Both the position numbers and the translations under genes were made by a program. From NCBI GenBank assembly GCA_035699085.1, contig DASSBG010000018.1, forward strand, positions 1-11,703: DNA of 11,703 nucleotides. Reading direction: 5' to 3'. This stretch comes from DASSBG01 sp035699085. Lineage in GTDB: Bacteria; Pseudomonadota; Gammaproteobacteria; Xanthomonadales; Rhodanobacteraceae. Under the pieces are notes generated by a model, which was not told the DNA's origin, searched no databases, and saw only the letters and a list, made by a program, of their open reading frames with translations. Below, piece after piece: positions 7,024-11,703 of the stretch (position 1 is the stretch's first letter; each line of letters begins with the position of its first letter).

Positions 7024-8028
7024 TCACAGGCGCTCGACGATTGCGTCGGCGATGCTCTGCGTGCTGCCCGTGCCGCCCAGGTCGGGCGTGACGCGGTCGC
7101 CGGCGGCCAGCGTCTCGCGGATGGCCTTGCGCACGCGCTGGCCCTGCTCGACGCGCTCGATGTGGTCGAGCATGTCGGCCGCCGCCAGCAGCAGCGCGCA
7201 CGGGTTGGCGACGCCCTTGCCGGCAATGTCCGGCGCCGAACCATGCACCGCCTCGAACAGCGCCACGCCGGCACCGATGTTGGAACCCGGCGCCAGGCCC
7301 AGGCCACCGACCAGCCCCGCACAGAGATCGGACAGGATGTCGCCGAACAGGTTGGTGGTGACGATCACGTCGAACTGCTGCGGGTCCATCACCAGCTGCA
7401 TGCAGGTATTGTCGACGATCATCTCGTTGAACTCGATGCGCGGATAGTCCGCCGCCACCTCGCGCGCCACGTCCAGGAACAGGCCCGAGCTCGTCTTCAG
7501 GATGTTGGCCTTGTGCACGGCCGTGACCTTGCGCCGGCCCTTGCGCTTCGCCAGCTCGAAGGCGTAACGCACGATGCGGGTGGCACCACGCCGGGTGTTG
7601 CGGACGATCGATTGCGCGGTGTCGCCGTCAGCGGACAGCGTCTGGCCCTCCGCCAGGTAGGCGCCCTCGGTGTTCTCGCGCACGGTGATGATGTCGATGT
7701 TCTCGTAGTGCGCGCGGGTGCCGGGAAAGCTCAGCGCCGGGCGCACGTTGGCGTAGAGGTCGAAATGGCGCCGCAGCTGCACGTTGAGCGACGTGTAGCC
7801 GCCGCCGATCGGCGTGGTCAACGGGCCCTTGATGGCCACGCCATGGCGCTCGATGGCCTCCAGCGTCGCCTGCGGCAGCAGCTCGCCCACGCGCTCGTGC
7901 GCGGCCATGCCGGCCTCGACGAACTCGTAGTCGAGCCCGGCGTCCAGCGCGTCCAGCACGCGCAAGGTGGCGCCCATGATCTCGGGGCCGATGCCGTCGC
8001 CGCGGATCACGGCCAGGGTGCGCTTCAT
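7024..8028 (-). CDS. Isocitrate dehydrogenase, NAD-type (β-decarboxylating dehydrogenase)
   Basis: This 334-residue cytosolic enzyme belongs to the family of isocitrate, isopropylmalate and homoisocitrate dehydrogenases. It most likely oxidatively decarboxylates isocitrate to 2-oxoglutarate in the TCA cycle. Substrate-binding features are GGGYTSLNVQLRRHFDLYANVRP (75-97, with Ser80, Asn82 and Arg86), Arg96, Arg117 in TVRENTEGAY, and Lys173. Metal ligands are expected at Asp206 and at Asp230 and Asp234 of FGDILSD. The cofactor loop HGSAPDIAGKGVANP (262-276) has Asp267-Ile268 where NADP enzymes carry Lys-Tyr, so NAD+ is predicted. The length is that of the short homodimeric NAD-IDH class, not the 416-residue E. 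coli Icd. AGGAG lies about 10 nt before the ATG, a good Shine-Dalgarno sequence. Homoisocitrate or tartrate dehydrogenase is a less likely alternative. It is transcribed toward egtB but separated by 218 bp. Confidence 0.9.
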   Translation of the reverse strand: MKRTLAVIRGDGIGPEIMGATLRVLDALDAGLDYEFVEAGMAAHERVGELLPQATLEAIERHGVAIKGPLTTPIGGGYTSLNVQLRRHFDLYANVRPALSFPGTRAHYENIDIITVRENTEGAYLAEGQTLSADGDTAQSIVRNTRRGATRIVRYAFELAKRKGRRKVTAVHKANILKTSSGLFLDVAREVAADYPRIEFNEMIVDNTCMQLVMDPQQFDVIVTTNLFGDILSDLCAGLVGGLGLAPGSNIGAGVALFEAVHGSAPDIAGKGVANPCALLLAAADMLDHIERVEQGQRVRKAIRETLAAGDRVTPDLGGTGSTQSIADAIVERL

Positions 8029-8057
8029 GGCGGGCTTGCTCCTGAGGAAAAGCGCCC

Positions 8058-8087
8058 ATTATCGGACAGACGCGCCACACGGTACAA
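8058..8087 (-). promoter_or_regulatory. Sigma-70 promoter candidate for the isocitrate dehydrogenase
   Basis: On the minus strand, TTGTAC (complement of 8082-8087) and GATAAT (complement of 8058-8063, 5/6 to consensus) are 18 bp apart. Transcription would start about 20-25 nt before the ATG at 8028, leaving room for the AGGAG ribosome binding site. Its -35 box lies on the -10 box of the divergent gene. Confidence 0.5.
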
Positions 8088-8088
8088 T
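8083..8088 (+). promoter_or_regulatory. -10 box of the secreted-protein gene, implying a leaderless transcript
   Basis: TACAAT (5/6 to TATAAT) ends only 6 nt before the ATG at 8095. A normal start 6-7 nt downstream of a -10 box would fall at or next to the A of the start codon. There is no Shine-Dalgarno sequence before this ATG, which fits leaderless translation. The -35 region is poor (TTATCG 18 bp upstream at best). Confidence 0.45.
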
Positions 8089-8094
8089 GAACGC

Positions 8095-9162
8095 ATGAAC
8101 CGATGGCTCACCTGGACAGCCACTGGCGCGTTGGCGTTGCTGGCTGCTGCCGCAAGCGCGGCCGCCGCCGACGTGCAGATCGACGCCAGCCGCACTGGCG
8201 CCGACGGCACGACAATCACCGGCACCTGGCCCAATGCCTGCACGCCGGTGGTCAGCGGCCGCAGCGGCAACGATGTGCTGCTCGGCAGCGCCAACGGCCT
8301 GTGCGGCCCCGAGAGCCACGCCTTCAGCCTCACCCTGCCCGCGCCGCTGCCGTTTTCGCCGGTGCCGCCGAAGGACCGCCTGCAGCCGCTGCACATCTAC
8401 GCTGCCGCCACGCCGGACGCCAAGGCGCAGCTTGTCGGCTTCCGCCTGCTTGGCGGCCGCGACACGCCAAGCCATCCGGACGCGGGCTTCTGGTGGCCCG
8501 TCGACACCCGCAGCAGCAACGGCAGCGTGCTCGGCATCGAGCTGCAGCAGGACGCGCTCGGCGTCAGCCTGATGAGCTACGACGACGCCAGCGGCGCGCC
8601 CGTCTGGTACTTCGGCACCGGGCAGCTGCACGGCAGCGTGGCGCATGTGGAGCTGTTGCGCATGGATCGCGGCAGTTCGCCCTTCGCCGAGAGCCAGACG
8701 GCGCCGCAGGCGCAGCCGAGCATGAGCATCGACCTCGCCTTCAGCTCCGACACCAGTGCACGCGCCTGGCTCAGCCGCAGCGATGTCGGCGGCGGGATCG
8801 ACCTGGTGGCCATGGACATCGCCCGCGTGCCGTTCTCGCCGCTGCCGCAGCAGCAGTCGTGGCTGGGCAGCTGGCTGGTCGCCGCCAGCGCGGCGCCGGA
8901 CGGTCAGCTCGCGCTGCCCGACACGCTGGTCTGGACACGCAGCGACGCCACCGACGCCGGCCACATGCGGCTGGCCGACGCCAGCGGCGACTACGCGCTC
9001 GATTGCCTGCACGCCGCCAATGACGAGACCGCACCGGCGCAGCGCTGCGTACTGCGCGATGCCAGCGGCGCGATCGTCGTGACCTTCGCCCACGTCGGCT
9101 TCGACCGGCTCGACGGCCACACCATCGATGGCCGCCCGGTCGCCCTGATCCGCCCGCGCTGA
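8095..9162 (+). CDS. Secreted protein of unknown function with a GFWW...GAPVWYF motif
   Basis: The 355-residue product begins with a classic Sec signal peptide: Arg3, a hydrophobic core (about 8-20), then SAAAAD with likely cleavage near residue 25. There is no lipobox cysteine, so a soluble periplasmic or extracellular protein is predicted. Residues 131-177 carry GFWWPVDTRSSNG, an acidic/hydrophobic β-like stretch, then SYDDASGAPVWYFGTG. This resembles the G-WW-P...YD-x-G-x-P-x-W-Y repeat of many uncharacterised exported proteins in Xanthomonadales and Burkholderiales. Four cysteines (49, 70, 304, 318) could form two disulfides, such as 49-70 and 304-318. No catalytic motif or transmembrane segment beyond the signal is visible. 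The start at 8095 gives the signal peptide directly; the frame is open far upstream, but that part overlaps the opposite-strand dehydrogenase. Function is not recognised. Confidence 0.8.
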   Translation: MNRWLTWTATGALALLAAAASAAAADVQIDASRTGADGTTITGTWPNACTPVVSGRSGNDVLLGSANGLCGPESHAFSLTLPAPLPFSPVPPKDRLQPLHIYAAATPDAKAQLVGFRLLGGRDTPSHPDAGFWWPVDTRSSNGSVLGIELQQDALGVSLMSYDDASGAPVWYFGTGQLHGSVAHVELLRMDRGSSPFAESQTAPQAQPSMSIDLAFSSDTSARAWLSRSDVGGGIDLVAMDIARVPFSPLPQQQSWLGSWLVAASAAPDGQLALPDTLVWTRSDATDAGHMRLADASGDYALDCLHAANDETAPAQRCVLRDASGAIVVTFAHVGFDRLDGHTIDGRPVALIRPR

Positions 9163-9373
9163 GCTGCGGGGAATCGGGACGTAAAAGCCCGACCGCCGTT
9201 TCGTCGTCGAGTGCGCGGGCGCAGACAGGCCCGATGCCCCGCCATGCCACGCAGGTGCTCGCGCGCCTTCAAGGCAGCGTCGCACGTCACGAGCTTCAAG
9301 CACTCGGCTTTGACTCAAGCCGCGCGTGCATTTGCTGGGTCGCTGTTGACGGCGCGAGCGCGAGCTTGCGCGT

Positions 9374-9401
9374 GTTGGGGTTCGCTTCGCTCACCGCCAA
9401 C
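9374..9401. repeat. REP-like hairpin of the GTTGGGGTTCGCT type
   Basis: GTTGG (9374-9378) pairs with CCAAC (9397-9401), and GGT (9379-9381) pairs with ACC (9393-9395) across a single bulged G, with the loop TCGCTTCGCTC. From memory, nearly the same sequence ending in CACCCCAACC recurs between genes of Xanthomonadales genomes. A degenerate copy of that interspersed repeat is therefore the likely identity. Confidence 0.45.
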
Positions 9402-9458
9402 CCACCGCTCCGCCAAGCTTGCGCGGGCCTCCCGACGCGCGATTCCTGTTCGCGGCAA

Positions 9459-9485
9459 TCAAAAATCGGCGGCCGCGGTAGCCGC
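9459..9485 (-). terminator. grxC: Candidate intrinsic terminator of the glutaredoxin gene
   Basis: On the minus strand, a GCGGC/GCCGC stem (9481-9485 with 9469-9473, 7-nt loop) is followed within two or three bases by ATTTTTGAT. It lies 9 nt past the TAG stop. The stem is short but wholly G/C, and the T-run has five bases. Confidence 0.4.
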
Positions 9486-9493
9486 GCGCAGCG

Positions 9494-9769
9494 CTACGGG
9501 CTGGGTGGCGGGGCCGCCTCCAGCAGCTCGGCCAGCTTGCCGCTGCGGTCGGCCTGCGCCAGCTCGGTGTAGCCGCCGACGTGGTGGCCGTTGACGAAGA
9601 TCTGCGGCACGGTGCGCGCGCCGCCGCTGCGCTTGAGCATCGCGTCGCGCTGCGAGGCATCGCTGTCAACGCGGATTTCCCGCCACTCCAGGCCGCGCGC
9701 CTTGAGCAGGTTCTTGGCCGCGTTGCAGTAGCCGCATACGGCCGTGGTGTACATGTCGATGTCAGTCAT
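9494..9769 (-). CDS. grxC: Glutaredoxin (Grx3 type) with CGYC active site
   Basis: This 91-residue cytosolic thiol oxidoreductase reduces disulfides and glutathione-mixed disulfides using glutathione. The thioredoxin-fold signature is intact: an N-terminal strand, active site Cys12-Gly-Tyr-Cys15, the cis-proline loop TVPQIFVNG (53-61, Pro55) and the glutathione-binding turn GGYTEL (65-70). Two family positions differ from the usual form: CGYC instead of CPYC, and Thr instead of Asp after GGY. The C-terminus is proline-rich (PPPSP). Length is normal for Grx3. The ATG at 9769 lacks a clear Shine-Dalgarno sequence, and a possible promoter predicts a leader of only about five nucleotides. It is divergent from bepA across 153 bp. 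GrxC is the closest label; another small glutaredoxin subclass is possible. Confidence 0.9.
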   Translation of the reverse strand: MTDIDMYTTAVCGYCNAAKNLLKARGLEWREIRVDSDASQRDAMLKRSGGARTVPQIFVNGHHVGGYTELAQADRSGKLAELLEAAPPPSP

Positions 9770-9780
9770 TTTATTGGCAA

Positions 9781-9809
9781 CTCATAGCCTTGCGTAACAA
9801 ACCTAACAA
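9781..9809 (-). promoter_or_regulatory. grxC: Candidate promoter for the glutaredoxin gene
   Basis: On the minus strand, TTGTTA (complement of 9804-9809) and TATGAG (complement of 9781-9786) are 17 bp apart, each 4/6 to consensus. The predicted transcript would begin only a few bases before the ATG. The octamer TAACAAAC occurs twice in direct orientation on the plus strand (9795-9802 and 9804-9811), and one copy covers the -35 box, so a regulator could bind there. Confidence 0.35.
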
Positions 9810-9922
9810 ACGTTCTCGCCGCGCGACAAGCAGCCGGCCCGACGCGCAGGCGGCGGACAACGGAACTTTGCCTGCGCTAGGCTAACCTAAGCTGATCAAT
9901 CGCACGGATTCGCCCATTCCCC

Positions 9923-11545
9923 ATGCCATTGCGGCTGCTCGTGTTCCTGATGACCGCCGGCCTGTGCGTCGCCGCCAGCGCCCAGGACGGACCGCGCCTG
10001 CCGGATCTCGGCAGCTCGGCCGGCACCGTTCGCAGCCCCGCCGAAGACCGGCAGATCGGCGCCAGCATGCTGCACCAGATGCGCGCGCTGGACATGGTGC
10101 TGGACGACCCGCTCACCTCGCAGTACCTCAACCATCTGGGCTACGAGTTGGTGGCGCACGCGCACATCGACAAGGGCCAGCAGTTCACCTTCTTCGTCGT
10201 CAACTCCGACGAGATCAACGCCTTCGCCGCGCCCGGCGGCTATATCGCCGTCAATGCCGGCCTGTTCCGGGCAACGCGCAGCGAGGACGAGCTGGCGGCG
10301 GTGCTGGCGCACGAGATTTCGCACGTCACCCAGCACCACCTGCTGCGCTCCACCGAGGCGGCGAGGAAAGCCACGCCGCTGATGCTGCTGGGCATGCTCG
10401 GCGCGCTGGCGGCGTCGAGCCAGGGCGGCAGCAGCGGCGCGAACGCCGGCGCCGCCGTGATGATGGGCACCCTGGGCGCGCTGCAGCAGCACATGATCAC
10501 CTTCACCCGCCAGGACGAGGCCGAGGCCGACCACGTCGGCATCGCCCTTCTGGCCGAGGCCGGCTTCGACCCCGACGCCATGGCCGGCTTCTTCGGCCGC
10601 ATGGAGCAGCTGCTGCGCCCGGGCAGCGGCGGCCGCCAGGCACCGGAGTTGCTGCAGACCCACCCGGTCACCAGCCACCGCATCAGCGACGCCAAGGCCC
10701 GCGCGCATGCGCTTGAGCAGCGCATGGCCAGCCAGCCGCAAGGCACGCCCGGTGCCGGCGCCGACTGGGCGACAACGATGGCGCCCCTGCCCTACCTCAA
10801 GCCCGGCAGCGATGTGCTTGCGCAGGCCGCGCACGCCGCTGCACCACACGCGAAAGACCCGTACAGCCTCTACCTCCTGATGCGGGAGCGGGTGCGCGTG
10901 CTCACCGGCACCAACCGGGATGTCGTGCGCTACTACGCCGCCAACCTCGAGCACGACCCGGGCTTCGACACGCCGTCCAACCGCTACGGCTACGCGCTGG
11001 CATTGACCCGCGCCACCCGCGGCGCCGAAGCGAAAAAGATGCTGGCACCGCTGCTGGCCAAGCGGCCGAACATGCTGGCGCTGCAGCTGGCGATGGCCGA
11101 TGCCGAGCTGATCGCAGGCGACCGCGCCGCATCGCTGCGGCGTTACGCGGCGCAGCTCGAGGGACAGCCGGAAAGCCACGCCGTGGCTGAGGCCTACGCC
11201 AACGCGCTGCTCGCCAGCGGCACGCCGGCGGACGCGAAAAAGGCGGCCGATATCCTCAAACCCTTGCTCGACAACGAGGTGGACGAGCCGACGCTCTATC
11301 GCGTCTACGGCCACGCCTGCGCCGTATCGGGCCAGCGCGTGCGCGCCAGCCGCGCATATGCCGATGCCGCCTTCCTGTCCGGCCGCGCCACCGATGCCCT
11401 GAACCAGTTGCAGGACCTGCTCAAGGAGCCGGACCTCGACTATTACCAGCGTGCCCGCATCCAGGCCGACATCGACGTGATCAAGCCGATCGCGCTGGAG
11501 CTGCGCCGTCGCGGCATCGACGCCGAGAAGCAGGGCGCACCGTAG
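9923..11545 (+). CDS. bepA: BepA-like M48 metalloprotease/chaperone with C-terminal TPR region
   Basis: This 540-residue periplasmic zinc protease (E. coli BepA, formerly YfgC, is 487) is expected to help assemble or degrade outer-membrane proteins such as LptD. A signal peptide spans residues 1-20 (LLVFLMTAGLCVAASA, cleavage before Gln21). The M48 domain (about 38-265) has the zinc-binding HEISH motif (His130, Glu131, His134) and the third ligand Glu201 in DEAEADHVG. It also has His247 in LQTHPVTSHR, matching the position of the BepA regulatory histidine switch. The hydrophobic, Gly/Ser/Ala-rich loop at about 150-190 is normal for BepA. Residues 300-535 are Ala-rich paired helices typical of TPR repeats. 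The ATG at 9923 places the signal peptide at the N-terminus; no strong Shine-Dalgarno sequence is seen. Upstream boxes CGGACA (9854-9859) and TAGGCT (9878-9883) are only tentative. The gene is intact. Confidence 0.92.
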   Translation: MPLRLLVFLMTAGLCVAASAQDGPRLPDLGSSAGTVRSPAEDRQIGASMLHQMRALDMVLDDPLTSQYLNHLGYELVAHAHIDKGQQFTFFVVNSDEINAFAAPGGYIAVNAGLFRATRSEDELAAVLAHEISHVTQHHLLRSTEAARKATPLMLLGMLGALAASSQGGSSGANAGAAVMMGTLGALQQHMITFTRQDEAEADHVGIALLAEAGFDPDAMAGFFGRMEQLLRPGSGGRQAPELLQTHPVTSHRISDAKARAHALEQRMASQPQGTPGAGADWATTMAPLPYLKPGSDVLAQAAHAAAPHAKDPYSLYLLMRERVRVLTGTNRDVVRYYAANLEHDPGFDTPSNRYGYALALTRATRGAEAKKMLAPLLAKRPNMLALQLAMADAELIAGDRAASLRRYAAQLEGQPESHAVAEAYANALLASGTPADAKKAADILKPLLDNEVDEPTLYRVYGHACAVSGQRVRASRAYADAAFLSGRATDALNQLQDLLKEPDLDYYQRARIQADIDVIKPIALELRRRGIDAEKQGAP

Positions 11546-11552
11546 AGGAGCC

Positions 11553-11703
11553 GGGACTCGGGACCCGGGACCCCGGGACTCGCGATTCGGGACCCGGGAT
11601 TCGGGATTCGGGATTCGGGATTCGGGATTCGGGATTCGGGATTCGGGATTCGGGATTCGGGATTCGGGATTCGGGATTCGGGATTCGGGATTCGGGATTC
11701 GGG
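11553..11703. repeat. GGGATTC heptanucleotide tandem array (truncated by window)
   Basis: Fifteen perfect copies of GGGATTC fill 11596-11700, and the next unit begins at 11701. Before them lie diverged units in the same register: GGGACTC, GGGACCC, GGGACCC, one extra C, GGGACTC, GCGATTC and GGGACCC (11553-11595). The array starts 7 bp after the bepA stop codon. Perfect units beside degenerate ones suggest expansion by replication slippage from a diverged seed. GGG every seven bases also meets the basic G-quadruplex pattern on this strand. The full length is unknown because the window ends here. Confidence 0.97.

Larger units (their letters stand above)
9163..9493. other. 331-bp gene-free region with several hairpins
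   Basis: No convincing gene was found; the small open frames here are compositionally odd and run into the glutaredoxin antisense. Visible structures are: TCGGG (9174-9178) / CCCGA (9188-9192), a weak stem just after the secreted-protein stop; CGGCTT (9305-9310) / AAGCCG (9317-9322), a perfect 6-bp stem with a 6-nt loop; the 10-bp direct repeat AGCTTGCGCG at 9363-9372 and 9416-9425; and the GTTGG...CCAAC hairpin listed separately. The region looks like an accumulation of palindromic intergenic repeats. Confidence 0.5.

Noticed and set aside
8059..9318. 419-codon minus-strand open frame opposite the secreted protein
   Set aside because: The opposite strand has a signal peptide and a family motif. 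The antisense product is Arg/Ala/Gly-rich without structure.
9234..9572. Small plus-strand frame of 112 codons in the spacer before the glutaredoxin
   Set aside because: Its 3' end is antisense to the glutaredoxin, it spans several hairpins and its composition is not protein-like.
9896..11314. 472-codon minus-strand open frame opposite bepA
   Set aside because: It is a shadow of bepA, whose zinc motif and TPR region are intact on the plus strand.
11553..11703. CRISPR array or telomere-like end
   Set aside because: The units are 7 bp with no spacers, so it is not CRISPR. Perfect head-to-tail GGGATTC copies inside a bacterial chromosome fit a microsatellite, and nothing else suggests a chromosome end.

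Overview
The window is a high-GC (roughly 68-70% by eye) stretch of chromosome from a Gram-negative bacterium. The best guess is a gammaproteobacterium of the Xanthomonadales (Lysobacterales), probably the Rhodanobacteraceae. That guess rests on four things: strong G/C third-position bias, an NAD-type isocitrate dehydrogenase, a secreted protein with a GFWW...YD..G.P.WY motif common in that order, and intergenic GTTGGGGTTCGCT- and GGGATTC-type repeats. No tRNA, rRNA, phage gene, transposase gene, CRISPR array or defence system was found. The coding content is mostly chromosomal housekeeping. The less ordinary material lies in the intergenic DNA.

Layout, left to right. Positions 1-192 hold no confident gene. 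A Pat-like GNAT acetyltransferase (193-798, +) is followed by a 218-bp gap with two similarly built hairpins. Next is mfd, the transcription-repair coupling factor (1017-4478, +). mfd converges on an ergothioneine operon read from the minus strand. The convergent junction holds a perfect 23-bp inverted repeat (4487-4573). The operon is egtB (5531-6805) then egtD (4581-5534), coupled by an ATGA overlap. Upstream of egtB, on the same strand, is an NAD-type isocitrate dehydrogenase (7024-8028, -).

A 66-bp divergent promoter region separates the dehydrogenase from a secreted protein of unknown function (8095-9162, +). The two predicted promoters overlap, and the rightward transcript may be leaderless. 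A 331-bp gene-free stretch with several hairpins follows. Then come a monothiol-sized glutaredoxin with a CGYC active site (9494-9769, -) and, divergently, a BepA-type M48 metalloprotease with a C-terminal TPR region (9923-11545, +). The window ends inside a tandem array of the heptamer GGGATTC, which starts 7 bp after the bepA stop codon.

How the genes relate: egtB and egtD together supply histidine trimethylation and sulfoxide-forming C-S bond synthesis for ergothioneine. The glutaredoxin also belongs to thiol redox. BepA works on outer-membrane assembly in the periplasm, and Mfd on DNA repair. Apart from egtBD, nothing here looks like a single linked pathway. I did not find a convincing undescribed multi-gene system. 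The best leads are the inverted repeat, the heptamer array, the overlapping divergent promoters and the secreted protein.
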